64,000 nucleotides of DNA from Mycteria americana (Eukaryota; Chordata; Aves; Ciconiiformes; Ciconiidae), in contig NC_134367.1 of assembly GCF_035582795.1 (NCBI RefSeq), positions 50,809,562-50,873,561 on the forward strand, given 5' to 3'. A model generated the notes under the pieces. The model saw only the letters and a program-made list of their open reading frames with translations, had not been told where the DNA came from and ran no database searches. The stretch's first letter is position 1. Each line of letters starts with the position of its first letter. Of this stretch, positions 13,801 through 25,100 are shown piece after piece. The position numbers and the translations under genes were made by a program.

Positions 13801-15853
13801 TTGAAATAAGACACACTCAGTCCGCATTCCATAACAACACCAGAGACATCTCGACCAAGTGTTAGTGGAAATTCATCGCCCGCGCTTTTGAGTTTCAAGG
13901 GATCCCGCTTCATATTTAATGCAGTTGCACCATAACCACCTGCAAAACATGAAATTAACCATGACATACCATGCTGAGTTTTCATTTATTAACTGGACAA
14001 TTCCAATTAGAAAGCACTGTCTGTACCTAATGTGCCTCATTTCTGTTATAACTTAAGCATGCAAAAAATCTGCAATATTTTACACTTTTACAGATCTTAC
14101 AAATAAAGAGCAAATCCCATTCTCGCTTATTTGTCCATGACATGGCTCTCCATTATAAAAATATTTAGTATGTGATAGCACTGTCAGAAATTCTAAGTCG
14201 TCCACTGGAAATCCTGGAAATGCTCCATTTTCCAACAGCATCGCATAGCTACAAATCCAAAAGAACTCCATGCTTTCCATTTGCCTTTTCAAATAAAGTA
14301 TTGTAAAAAACAACATGAACATCACTGTAAAAAATATTAAGGCATATGTCCTAAGATGAGTAACCTGAACTTCTACTCAGTACGCAATAGCTAAATGCTG
14401 TGAACTCTCAGAATTACCCATCTAATAACTGCTCAGCCTAAAAAAAGTCTGCATTCAGGCATGTATGCCCTTTCAAGTGTCTGGACAAGTCTGCCTAGGT
14501 GCCCTATTATGCTAGAAAGTGTTTTAATACTGAAAAGAAAAGAAACAGACACAAAAGCAGGCACCTCGAAAGCAGGATGAAAATGCGGTTTCTTCCAAAT
14601 ACTTTTACACTGACTGAAAATACTAGTGGCAGCCCAGAGTTCAAGTGGGTCATTCAACAGGAATCCTCAGATAGCAAATGTCCTATAATCAAACCTACAA
14701 CTATATAAAAAGATTTTTAAAAATTCATTTATTAGTGACCCAAAACACAAATTACAGCTCTGCCGGCAGGCTTCCTGCAGATATCTCTGCATGTGCTACT
14801 GAATCTGATCTGATATGCAAGATCACTTCTCAACATGAAATACAAGGTCTTCTACTACCACAACTTCTTTCTTGTGTTTCAAACCTTGAAAGTGAGGAAA
14901 AAATCTGATTCAATGTGTCAAACGCAAAGAGTTGGTCAGTAAAAGATATAGATTTCCTAGGCAAGATGACAGCAGGTATCCAGATGTCAATTCAGGAAGG
15001 GCATGACTATGAACAGCATGGTTTGGATTAGGTCACACGTCCCGACTTTGTGGTAACGTTGACCTTCAGCTCCATTCACCTCAAAGAGATGGGACAATCC
15101 AGCAGCTCTCAGGGGAATGGTGCTCCTTGGAAGGGCTACTCTCTTGGTCAAGGGAGTACCAGCACCCAGATGGTGGGGATGGGGAGAAGGCCAGGAGATA
15201 AACCTGGTTATGCTAAGCATGGTTATGCTACTAACAAAAGGAAGTTGACTTGCGAGCTGCAAGCCTGCGGAGGACAGCAATTAGTCGCTCAGGTTAAAAG
15301 CTTACCCCCGCAACACCCACACTCTTGTCTTCAGAAAGGCAATGGCTTTTTGCACTGTTCTTCCCTAAGAACTTGACAGAAATAAGTTTCCAAGAGGCGC
15401 TTTTTCCCCACAGGGCTCAGGGCAAGACATGCTTTGAGGCAGCCCTCTTGACGCTGCCGAGACAGGTGCCCACCGGGGCAGGCCGGTGACAACGTCTGTA
15501 CGATTTTGGACGCCGGGGGCCATGTGGAAGCTGCGATCCAAGCACACCCGCTGCCGTCACGCCAGCCTGGCCCCGGCCGCTCGGGCCCGGCACTTACTTC
15601 TCATGCTAAGGTCGATGGGGTTCAGGCTTGCAGCGTGAACCTTAATGATGACCTCGTTCGGGAAGTGTATGGTGGGGAACACCATGTTCCTGGTGAAGCG
15701 CAGCACATCGTTGCGTCCGTACCGGTCTATGACCCAGGAGGGCATGGCGGACCGCGCCCGCGGAGAGCCGCGGAGGCCGCGGACCGGCGGCCGCACGCCC
15801 GCCCGCGCCGCCCCGCGCAGCGCCCGCCCGCTCGCCACCCCCCGCGACAGCAT
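1774..15853 (-). CDS. RTN4IP1: RTN4IP1, mitochondrial NAD(P)H oxidoreductase (partial: last exon missing)
   Basis: Eight coding exons were reconstructed on the minus strand: 15598-15853, 13788-13939, 12886-12954, 12522-12646, 7281-7329, 5578-5714, 3202-3385 and 1774-1866. They join in phase with GT/AG borders to 355 codons. The family is a zinc-free quinone-oxidoreductase-like MDR enzyme. In vertebrates it is mitochondrial, named for binding RTN4, and linked to coenzyme Q and respiratory-chain function and to optic atrophy. The first 35 or so residues are Arg-rich with no acidic residue, as in a mitochondrial targeting peptide. The GroES-like domain follows ([11 protein letters not shown] about residue 115), then the nucleotide-binding glycine motif GASGGVG at 206-212 and [12 protein letters not shown] about 240. 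The mammalian protein is about 396 residues. The missing C-terminal stretch of about 35 residues should be one exon left of position 1, because nothing like it is visible in 1-1773. Identification is very secure. Confidence 0.96.
3202..3385 (-). CDS. RTN4IP1: RTN4IP1 coding exon 7
   Basis: This exon has 184 nt and encodes [20 protein letters not shown], then [20 protein letters not shown] and [17 protein letters not shown], closely following the mammalian protein. The acceptor is ATGTCTGCAG and the donor is GTATTT. Confidence 0.95.
5578..5714 (-). CDS. RTN4IP1: RTN4IP1 coding exon 6
   Basis: This exon has 137 nt and reads [18 protein letters not shown] through LEEQLKTLP. The first two codons are CTA GTG (Leu-Val), where the human protein has Val-Met. 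The donor must be GTACGT after ...CCCTT, which is weak on the exon side, but it joins exon 7 in phase as [12 protein letters not shown]. Confidence 0.9.
7281..7329 (-). CDS. RTN4IP1: RTN4IP1 coding exon 5 (dinucleotide-binding loop)
   Basis: This is a 49-nt mini-exon encoding [16 protein letters not shown]. It holds the glycine-rich GASGGVG loop that binds the NAD(P)H pyrophosphate in this dehydrogenase superfamily. The acceptor is TCTTACAG and the donor is GTAATA. It stands more than 5 kb from exon 4 and 1.6 kb from exon 6. Confidence 0.94.
12235..12290. repeat. Two adjacent inverted repeats, the second a 25-bp near-perfect palindrome
   Basis: The first repeat has arms TAGTCC (12235-12240) and GGACTA (12260-12265) around an AT-rich loop. 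The second, directly adjoining, is CCTCTATATAGT at 12266-12277, one unpaired C, then ACTATATAGAGG at 12279-12290. It is a perfect 12-bp stem with a 1-nt centre. It lies in RTN4IP1 intron 4 about 230 bp upstream of (plus-strand left of) exon 4. Confidence 0.85.
12522..12646 (-). CDS. RTN4IP1: RTN4IP1 coding exon 4
   Basis: This exon has 125 nt and encodes [20 protein letters not shown] and then [15 protein letters not shown], the linker into the nucleotide-binding domain (residues about 160-200). The donor is consensus GTAAGT. It ends in phase 2 and pairs with exon 5 to give Arg201. Confidence 0.95.
12886..12954 (-). CDS. RTN4IP1: RTN4IP1 coding exon 3
   Basis: This is a short exon of 69 nt, exactly 23 codons, reading [16 protein letters not shown] then VVASGNE. 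The acceptor is GGTTTTAG and the donor is GTAAAC. Intron 3 that follows is only 239 bp. Confidence 0.95.
13257..13354. repeat. Two-part minisatellite, both with 20-bp period
   Basis: Three copies of a unit containing TTGCTATACTAAAA begin at 13261, 13281 and 13301. A different unit follows at once, twice: AACTGGTGAA... at 13313 and 13333, each ending GTGAAAGCAA. Both arrays keep the 20-bp spacing. They lie in RTN4IP1 intron 2. Confidence 0.85.
13788..13939 (-). CDS. RTN4IP1: RTN4IP1 coding exon 2
   Basis: This exon has 152 nt. It completes the split Ser codon from exon 1 and reads [13 protein letters not shown] through FKPGDE, a very conserved part of the catalytic GroES-like domain. The acceptor is TTTTGCAG and the donor is GTGATA. 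Residues are about 86-136. Confidence 0.95.
13940..15597. other. RTN4IP1 intron 1
   Basis: This is the 1.66-kb first intron. The right end merges into the CpG island. No interspersed repeat or extra exon is recognised. Open frames here on both strands lack splice context or family resemblance. Confidence 0.6.
15598..15853 (-). CDS. RTN4IP1: RTN4IP1 coding exon 1 (start codon, targeting peptide)
   Basis: This exon has 256 nt, 85 codons plus one base. The protein begins [14 protein letters not shown], with ATG read from 15853 down and G at position -3. Twelve arginines precede [10 protein letters not shown], where similarity to the mature mammalian enzyme begins. The donor is GTAAGT directly left of 15598. 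The frame stays open upstream of this ATG for about 50 codons without an in-frame ATG, which I attribute to the stop-poor CpG island rather than to a longer protein. Confidence 0.94.
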
Positions 15854-16002
15854 GACCGGGGAGCCGAGCCGGGCCGGGCCGGGCCGCGCAGCCGGCGCCC
15901 CGCGGGATCGGGCTGGGACGCGGCGCTTCTCGCTCGCCTCCGCGCTCAGCCGCGGAGGCCCGACTGGCCTGCCCTCCTCCCTCGCCCCGGCGGCACCCGC
16001 GG

Positions 16003-16038
16003 CCAATGAGGGGCCGCCTTCTTGGCGGCCCTGCCAAT
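16003..16038 (+). promoter_or_regulatory. Pair of CCAAT boxes (NF-Y type)
   Basis: GGCCAATGAG at 16001-16010 and TGCCAATGGC at 16032-16041 both match the CCAAT core with favourable flanks. Their 31-bp spacing is about three helical turns. Confidence 0.65.
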
Positions 16039-16059
16039 GGCGCCGCTCGGTGTTGCGGC

Positions 16060-16070
16060 AAGATGGCGGC
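16060..16070 (+). promoter_or_regulatory. YY1-type motif
   Basis: AAGATGGCGGC matches the YY1 consensus exactly. When found near a start site this motif usually lies just downstream of transcription initiation, which would put the QRSL1 start close to or slightly upstream of 16060. Confidence 0.65.
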
Positions 16071-16119
16071 GCCCAGGCGCCGGGCCGGGAGAAGAGTCGC
16101 GGCGGGCCGGCGGGCGTGA
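16063..16119 (+). other. Possible upstream ORF of QRSL1 (18 codons)
   Basis: An ATG inside the YY1-type motif opens a frame that ends at TGA 16117-16119, 21 nt before the QRSL1 start codon and in a different frame. It would be translated only if transcription starts upstream of 16063. The peptide is Arg/Ala-rich and resembles nothing I know. Confidence 0.35.
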
Positions 16120-16140
16120 GGCGGCGGGAAGCGGGCCGCC

Positions 16141-16164
16141 ATGCTGCGCGCCTCCCTCCGCGAG
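16141..16164 (+). CDS. QRSL1: QRSL1 coding exon 1
   Basis: This exon has 24 coding nt, MLRASLRE, ending in GAG before the consensus donor GTGAGT. Human begins MLGRSLRE, so the start codon is secure. Intron 1 (304 bp) lies in the island's right half. Confidence 0.95.
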
Positions 16165-19100
16165 GTGAGTGGCGCCAGCCCGCCCGGCGAGCCGCCGCGG
16201 CGCGGGGAGGGCGCGCCGAGGAGCGGGGTGGCGGCGGCGGCGGGGCGGGCTCGCAAGGTGACCGGGGCGAGCGGGCCTGCCGCGGTGTCTCCTCGCGTCC
16301 CCCTTCCCCGGAGCCCGGGGCGGCGGGGGACCAGCCACGGCGGGGCCTGGGGGAGCCCTTCCCGCGGGCTCCTTCCCGAAGTGGCAGCCGGGATCGCGCG
16401 TTATCCCCTTAACGCCCCGAAGCGGGCTCTGTCACCTGGCTGCCTTGAAAGGGGGATTGCGCTTTCAGGTCTCGGCAGCGTTGAAGGAAGGACATGTCAC
16501 TCCGACGGAGCTCTGCCAGAGGTGCCTTTCCCTCATCAAAAGCACCAAGTTTCTTAATGCGTACATTACCGTAGCGGAAGAAACTGCTTTGAAGCAGGCT
16601 GAAGAGTCAGAGAAAAGATACAGAAGAGGTATGTTTGCTCCTACTTGATATTAGTCCTTAAAAAGCTGTTGTGGAGGAGCTGTGTGTTAGATGAAGCACG
16701 TTTTCTTTTTAAAGCAGGGGTATGTGCTACTTGTTTGACTATTAGGGGATGAGGCTTGCGGTTGAGGCTCCTGTGGGTGCATGCTCGTAGGTGTATGCTT
16801 GGCACCCAGTAGTGCATTCGGTTCAAAAATCGGAGGCAAAACCTGGACCAAACCAGGCACTGCAGATTAAATAGGCTCTGTGCTTCTTGAGCAGCGCTGC
16901 TACTGGTTGCCTCTTCTTTCCCTCAGCAGTTTATTTTGAATTGGTAGCCAATAGTTACCACGAACAGGAACATGCAGTGATCTTTTGCAGGCCTGTTGAC
17001 TGGGGTAGGCAAACACCTGGCTCAGCCTATCAGGTTTTCAATTAAGAAAGCAAATTAAAATAAAGCAACTTTGTTAATTGCAGTTATTGGTTGGGGAGCA
17101 GAACAGCATTCAGTCCTGTTATCTGCAGCATTTAGAGGCTGACCATCCTCATTTTCCTTTGCATTTCCCAGAAGACAGAAAAGGGAAATTTTCACCTAAT
17201 AGGGTACTTTTTTTCCTTCCTGGGTGACACTTGCTGTCCCTCTGGCAGCTTAAGAAAATTGCCAGCCAGAGTGTTTTGCTTCCTGACGAAGGCCTTTTAA
17301 TTTTAATTTTTTTTTCTGGATGGTGGATAATTGATCATTTAGGGAAGATTTTTCTCTGCTTCAGTAATTTTTTTAGATCACCTCTACTGTGTATGTCAGG
17401 TAGGCAGAATTTATGGCTCCCAGCCTAGGGATGGAGTAGATTTAGGCAGCACCTATGGCGAAATAAGCATTATGTGGTCACATTTGAAGAGGTAAGCACT
17501 CCTTTGGGATAGCTAACCTATATGAAAGCAGCTGCCTGTCTTGCAGGCTTAGACACATTTGCAGAGCTCTGCTCTGCGGGGACAGGTCTGGTTTGGGCAG
17601 AATGCTCCATGCTAGAGTTAGAATGGAAGATGGTTCTTGAAAATGTAAGAGACAACCATCAAATGCTAAGTGGATAGCATTCTTGCTTCTAAAAAACACC
17701 CAAAGGGACATGTAAAATAAACTGTAATTTATGAGAAGGCTATACACATAGCACACTTTGCTTTAATCTCTGTTGTCTTTGCAATAATTCCTAATGCAGG
17801 TCAGCCGCTGAGTGTTTTAGATGGAATTCCTATTGCAGTAAAAGACAACTTTAATACAGCTGGCATTGAGACAACATGTGCATCAAACATGCTAAAAGGT
17901 ACAGTAGAGCTTTTAAAGTAAAATCAGATCTCATTTCAGAACTCTTGCTCTTCTCTTTTGAGGGTTTATGGACTGGAGTCTTCCAGAAATCTAAATATTT
18001 TCAAAAAATGGGCTGAACTCATTTGAGAAAATATGTTTATCTAATTTCTTCTGCCAAGCTCATCTGGTATTACAGATGCATCTTCTTCTTGTTTAAGCAC
18101 GTTATCTCCTTTATTCATATAGTTATATGCTTTTAACAACACAATGTTTATTATAGCCTATATACTAAAAAATAGAACTGTTCTATAGTACGCAGTTTGC
18201 TTCATGTTACTTTTAGGTCTACAGGAGAGCAGTCAGTACTGTTCTGTCTAGCAAAATCCAAAGACAGTCTTTTTTGTTTGCTTGGTTTTTGTTCTGTTGA
18301 TAATTGTTGACTTAAGTATTTTTTTCATACGTCTGTAGGAAGAGTAGACATTAACAATTCTTTTTTCTATATTCCTGATATACAAACACATTCTATAAGG
18401 CTTTTTTATTTTTTTGAAATTTCCTAAGCTCATTGTTTCTGTTAACATGCCATGAACATTTTCAAGGCGTCAGAATGTTTTCATAGTAAAAGCAAAAGTA
18501 GAAAACATTTCTTATACCTGTTTTATTCTGCACAAAGTAAAACTGAAAAGTTTTGTGGAAGATGGCTCAAGTAAATTAGCAGAACCCTAATCTGATTATG
18601 GGGTTTTTTAATAGCAGAAGAAACAAAGTATGACTTTGCCATTTTAAAGAGTGTTACATTACCTGAGATGCTTTTCCTTAAAGCATGTTCTCAGACCCAT
18701 TGTGATTGATTGCAATGTCATGGCTGAGAGTATTAGGAGTGATGTTGTCCTTGTTGTTCCTGTTGAGGGTGGGGGTGGAGAAACCCCTGTCAATATTCAC
18801 AGAAGGAATCAGTTGCTACATAGGATCTCATGTGAGTGTCATGGTTCTCATCCTAGTTTATATGAGGTCCAAGTGGTCAACGGTGCACATGTCTGATCAC
18901 AGGACAGCCAGTTAGTATTTCAGCTTGTGGTTAACCATATGCTCCTTTATCTCATGGTAATGGGAGATAATTCAAGATAGCTTAGCACTTTTCTGTAAAG
19001 AGCTGTTTCTCATTTCTTCTAATTTTAGATAGTTCCTGCAAATTGGCTGAATGCAGTAATTTGCTACCCTTGTGGTAACTTGCTTATGTGAAGTCTTAGC

Positions 19101-22100
19101 TCCACACTCTAGAAATGTATAATCCAGAATTACTGGGTTGTAAATTATGGAGAATAAAAAGACCTTGCAAACAAAACAGCATTTGTTTTACTTTTGCTAA
19201 ATTTTGGAAATTAGTCACGTTATCTTGAAGCAAAATTTTGGCACTGTGAACTGACAATTCTTATGCATAAATAATGACAACTTTGAAGAGTTCAGAGTAG
19301 CTACCTCTGAAAATGAGCTGTATCTCACCAATTGCTCTTAATTGTTATGATTGTTTTCAGGTTATATTTCTCCTTACAATGCTACAGTAGTTCAGAAATT
19401 ACTGGATCAGGGAGCTGTGCTTTTAGGAAAAACAAACCTAGATGAATTTGCAATGGGGTGAGTGATGTTTATTATTTTTAATGTGTGATTGCACATTGAA
19501 TAGAATACACACCATCTGTTCTGATCTACCTGTAATCCTTAACTCCTCTTTCTGTGAGGTTAGAAAATAATCAATGCTTACCTGTGAAGAGTATATAGAG
19601 TTGCATGAATTTCTCCCTGAGCATTTATACTGTTGTGTAAATGATATAAATGCTGAGCTTTATGAACATAGTGTTCGACTATAGCTGCGTTTGAAGGGGA
19701 GGAAGCGGTACAGCCTTTGCAGAAGGCCAAGGACAAGCAGACTTCTTCCAGATCCAATAGTGTGTTAGAAGAATTGATTACAGCAGCCGTTAATTTCTGC
19801 CTTTTTCTCTCTCCTTACTGGTGGTTTTTCCCCTTAGCTAATTATTATCATGCCTGCAATGGCAGTCACTGCCTCTGCTGGTCAGCCACTGGAGTAATTT
19901 GTAAGAGTACTCCCTGATTTGCTGCAAACAGGCTAATCTAGAGCAACACTTTAAATTGCCTAAGCTAATGTTGGTGACTTTTTGTCAGGAGCATGTCGGA
20001 AAATGCTCTCACAAATTGATTCTCCAGCAAATCAGTGACAGCAGCCAAGCTATAGCAGGGAACAGCACAGGGCTGTTAGGGATGGGATTCTCTGTCACCA
20101 CAGCTGCTGGGTCTGGAAAGGAATGTCTGGGACTTTAGTTACCTATGAGAAACAGTAAGTGTTGTGTTTTGGCTTTGTTTTTATTTTACCTAAACCAAAG
20201 ACAGAGGCTTGATTGGGAGTTCACATGGATGGGGTGGAAATACTTTGACAGTATTGTCTTGGATAAAGTCATTTCTGTGTCAAAGAGATACTCTTCAGAG
20301 GAAGAGCAGGGAAAAAGCATGGGAAGAACTGATTATGCAGTATTACAACTGATCTAAGCTCATTATAGCACAGGATACTCCTAAGAAGGCTTATCCCACC
20401 ACTGGCCTCTCATCTCTAGTCTGTGCGTTTGCATGGTCTCTTATGCTAGCAGCAACATGGCTGCACCGTGAGTTTGATCAGGGAGCTGATCCAGCTCAAA
20501 AGTGATAATGTCTCCGTAAGGTTAGTTTTCAAGTGCTGTGTCAACTGCCACTCTGATGATTTGGCTAAGAACACTGGCACCCTGGAGTGAGGGGGAACAT
20601 GGGGTGGAGGGTGTGAGGAAGGAGGAAAGTACCCCCCGTCTCCGCTTCTGGCAGCAGCTCACACTTAGGTGACCACAAGCTGACTGAAACCAGTTTCTGA
20701 GAAGCTAGTCTAGCACTCTGAACCAGCGATCTGTGGCCTCAGGAGAGGGCTGCAGAGTGAGTAATAGTGTGTTATTTACAGAGAAGTGCTTGTTCCTGCT
20801 ATTGTGGGATTTTCCCCCCCTCTAGCAGCATGGTTTTCCACAAGACTGTGGTCATCTTCTTTTGCCTTTTCCAAATGCAGGGTTAGGAAACCAGAAGACC
20901 TTTCTTTTGAAGCAGACGTGCAGCTTTACTGTTACATAGCTTAAATCAGTTTTATATTTTTGTGATTACGTTATTTTCAGTGGCATTAGAAGAAGTTAGA
21001 TGAGGTGCGAGTTCAGGTTCTGTGTCAGAAAGGGATGAAGATCTATAAACTTTACAGTTCTGTGTAACATTGTTGAAGTTGACTGCACAAGGATTTACGT
21101 ACACCAGTCTTTTTGTGTTGAAATTAAATTTGCTAGGATGAGGGATGAGGAATTGGATAAAGAAAAAAAACTTGGTGAATGCAGTGTATCATCTGTCGCT
21201 TCTGTCTGTGTTTGTCCTGTCTGACTATCTTAGATCTGGGAGTACGGATGGGGTATTTGGACCAGTCAGAAATCCCTGGAGTTATTCAAGACAGTACAAG
21301 GAAAAATCTGTCCCAAAATCCCATTCTGAGGACGGAGAGTCTAACTGGGTAATAACGGGAGGGAGCTCAGGAGGCAGTGCGGCTGCTGTGTCATCTTTCA
21401 CATGTTTTGCGTAAGAGGCTTTTTAAAATTGTTTTTTTTGATTAAATGTCTCAAAATATGTTGGAAGATTTTAATATTGTAATTTTCTCATAATCTAGTT
21501 TGAAGTGGGAGGGTTATTGGCACTGGCATGCAAGGTTTTATTTCGGCATCCCTAGTTTATTCATGGCGTATCATGAAGCCAGAATGAATCCATGTAGGCA
21601 AATTTAGGCTTATTCATTCTGAGTGTTATTCAGCGTACTGCTATGACCACTTTCCACTGCGTGAAATAAAATGATAATGGCAGTAAAGGAACAACAGTTT
21701 TATTGTTAGTTCCATATGCTCTCTTAAAATTAACATGGGGTTTGTGACACATCCTCTTCCTCAATAAGTGCATTACGTAAATACATGCTGAAAATGTAAT
21801 TCAGCAGATGAGAGATCCCTTAATTTGTAACAGTATAATAATCTTTCCTCCCCTCCTTTGTTTTTGTAGCAGAGTTATGTAATAATACATGAGATTTGGG
21901 ATCTAAAAGCTTTCAAATCCCTGACTTAAAAGGATACACAGATGCTTACTACACAGATACTTACAAACTTGTCTGTTTTAAAAAGTTAGATGACACTTCT
22001 AGTTTTTGGGGGGTTTGGTTTGTTTGTTTGTTTAAGGAATTTAAACAAGCTAGAATTTTTTTTTACAATAATTATTATCGGCAAGGAATAGCAACACACT

Positions 22101-25100
22101 CTTTAACAAGTTGTCCTTAACAGTTGTCTATGCTATCTTCCCCATCCAACTGTTAAAAGCAATCTGATCCTTAAAACTTTACACCTTTCATTTTATGCAG
22201 TTTTTAGAGCTAGATAGTGGAGCACATTTTATAGAAGATGGTTTCAGTTGTGCTCTTAACTGGAAGGTGTTTAAGAATGCTCTTTCGTTACTGTGTCCTT
22301 GTTTACCCATAGACTGTATTATAAGCATCTCTTTTATTGTTAAAATATTTTTGCTAATGCTGATTACAGCTTTTTAAAAAAATATTATGTTTTTATATAC
22401 AAACCCCAATTTATTTTATGATTTTTTTTAGATGATACCTGTCTTCATCTCATTGCCCTTTGCTAGGATGCAGTCTACTCAATATTTTAATACTGTTGAA
22501 ACAGAACTTAGTGTAGCCATTCCCAAGGACTGCTGGTCCTTGTCCTGAGCCAGAATGGGCTGATCCTGATAGGGTCTGGCACCTTCTCTTATGTTGCTGG
22601 GCATGCTGAACTCCCATTTTGTACTGCTCAGCACTTTGTCAGATCAGAGAGATTTTTCGTCCAGCTATTTTATTGCTTATAACCTATTGTATATCCACTC
22701 TGTTAGCTTCTTTCAAGCATCAGGAATGCTGCCAGTCTTTGTCTTTTCAATTTGAGATTTGGATGTACAGAAATGTTACAAAATTCAGGGTGTTTTATAT
22801 CAACACAAAAGCTTTGAAAAAATTCCACTTCAGCAAAGTCAATTGAACTGGTCAGCCATCTCAGAAAGAGATGCCTATGGGAAAAGTCAAATACCCACTT
22901 CAATAAAAATTATACCTCCTTCTGAAGTTTAATTTATTTTTGGCAAAGACTTGGATGAAAACTGTTTTATTTTTTAAATGGTGCTTGAGTTAAAATTATT
23001 AAAAACAAGAGAAAAGCAGGTTTTGTTTCAATATGAATTTCTAATTCCATTACAATTTTTGAAATAAAAATCTCAATTTAGAAAGAACAAGGTTTCACCT
23101 GTGAAAGAACAAAAAAAAGTCAACTTAAAAAAACCCAAACCAAACAAAAAAAAAATGTCGTGTCCTAAAATTGTACCTAAGGTACTGTAAGCTGGGATTT
23201 CTGATGCTATGCTTTGTAGGTTTGGAAACAGGAAAAATATCCTAGACTTCAAAAAGTGTGCCCTCTTATTAGGGGCAAGAAGCGTACTGTGTCGCTATTT
23301 ATTTGTATACTGGAAGATGCTGCTTCGCAGTGTACTGGCTACTGAATAAATAAGATATCAATGTCTGAAAATTGTACACTAAATCACATGAGGCGTATCT
23401 CTCGGAGTCCACAGTATTGGAACAGACCAACAGAGAAGGCAGAAGTAGATATTTAGGGTCATATTCAGATGGCCTGAATTCTACCCATCTGCCTCTGCTT
23501 TGTGAAGAGAACTGGGCTCTCCTGATGGCTAATTCAGAGACCCTAAGAAAAATAAGAGAACAGGTAAAAAATAGCAGACATAGGGAGCAGACTGAAATTT
23601 AGGCTGTGTGATTATGACTTCTAATCTGGAAGAATTCACACATTTTTAAATCCATGCATCTTAAAGCCATACATTTTTATTATTTGGAAGTGTTCTGAAT
23701 TTTTTTATTATACTAATGATAATCCTTTTGAAACCATAGAGCCTTAGGGTCAGACACAGGAGGATCTACCCGAAACCCTGCTGCTCACTGTGGTGTAGTA
23801 GGTTTAAAGCCAACATATGGACTGATCTCTCGCCATGGTCTCATTCCTCTAGTGAACTCCATGGATGTGCCAGGAATCTTAACCAGATGTGTGGATGACG
23901 CAGCAGTTGTGTTAGGTATTACTACTACATGTGTCTTTGTATACAATATATCTTTATTTACGACATTGTCGCAAAACAAATTGAATTCTGGCTACCCAAT
24001 GTACCTTTTCCTGTTCTTCGTATGTCATGTCATATTTCAGGTTCACTTGCTGGACATGATCCTAAAGACTCTACCACAGTTCAGGACAACTTTAAGCCAT
24101 TTGAACTACCCAATTTGACTGATGTCAGCAAGCTCTCGATAGGAATTCCGAAGGTAATATTTAAGTCCTGTCAACAGTTGTGGACAGGAGCAGCAAATAG
24201 GATGCCTAACAAAAAAACATTTGTGTCTTGCCCACCATCTCCCAGTATCTCACGATTTAAAACAGCGAAGACAGTACGAGCAGCTCCTGGAAAAGAGCAG
24301 CATGTGCTCTGTTGCCTGTGCAGGCGACTCAGAGTGAGCATATGCTCATGCATCATCTAAAACATTTTGTTGTCGTTGTGGGAAGCACTGTCAGGAGGTT
24401 CCAAGAGAAACGGGGGACTTCAGTTCTTGGTTCTCTCTGTTGCTCTTTCATCAGTCACCTGTATAACCTCAAACAAGTTGCTCTTAGTGCCTTCTCACAC
24501 AGTGAGGTTAGTACTGGTTTGTGCAGTGCTTTGAGATACTTGTCTAAATGGCACTGTGTTAATACAAAGCAGAATTTTAAAGGCAATTGAGTGGCACAAG
24601 GAGCTGTGATTCGCAGAGTTCTAATAAAGGTTGAAAGACAACCGTAATCAGGCTTCTGATGTATGCAACTCAATCATGTTTGTAACTATAAGGATACTTG
24701 CAATTTAGGCACAGCATTTGGGACTTCAGCCTATTTTTAATTTAGTAAAGGCTCTGCCTTCAAAGAGGCAATGTGAATAACTTTTATTGTTTTGATTCTC
24801 AGTATTGGAACCTGTGCTAGAACAGGTATACCAAAAGATTTAATTTGGTAAACAGAGATGCCCACTGACCAACTATTCAGGATCTATGAAATGCAAAAAT
24901 TGTATGCCTAGAAAATTCATCAGCTGCATAGTGTTTAGATTTTGATAAATCTAATACAGTGGTATTGGTTAATTATTCATATCCTTTGGACAGTTGTTTT
25001 CTACTGCTACAGATTATCCTAAACAGATACATGCACATATTAAACATGGGTCACAGCTACACAGAAGTTGGACAGTATTATGACTCTGGTATTGTGGGTT

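Larger units (their letters stand above)
15854..16140. promoter_or_regulatory. Bidirectional promoter between RTN4IP1 and QRSL1
   Basis: This is the 287-bp gap between the two divergent start codons. It has no TATA box. It carries two CCAAT boxes (16003-16007 and 16034-16038, 31 bp apart) and an AAGATGGCGGC element at 16060-16070. Close-spaced CCAAT boxes (NF-Y) and YY1 sites are common in CpG-island bidirectional promoters of housekeeping and mitochondrial genes. Transcription starts cannot be set from sequence alone. Confidence 0.8.
15470..16400. promoter_or_regulatory. CpG island covering both first exons
   Basis: GC content rises sharply here and CpG dinucleotides are dense, in contrast with AT-rich DNA on both sides. 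The island contains RTN4IP1 exon 1, the intergenic promoter and QRSL1 exon 1. Its stop-codon poverty produces several long overlapping open frames in other frames that are not genes. Edges are approximate. Confidence 0.85.

Noticed and set aside
15642..16557. Long overlapping open frames on both strands (up to 255 codons) in the CpG island
   Set aside because: They overlap the known first exons in other frames, cross real splice sites and have the Arg/Pro/Gly-rich composition expected from GC-rich non-coding frames.
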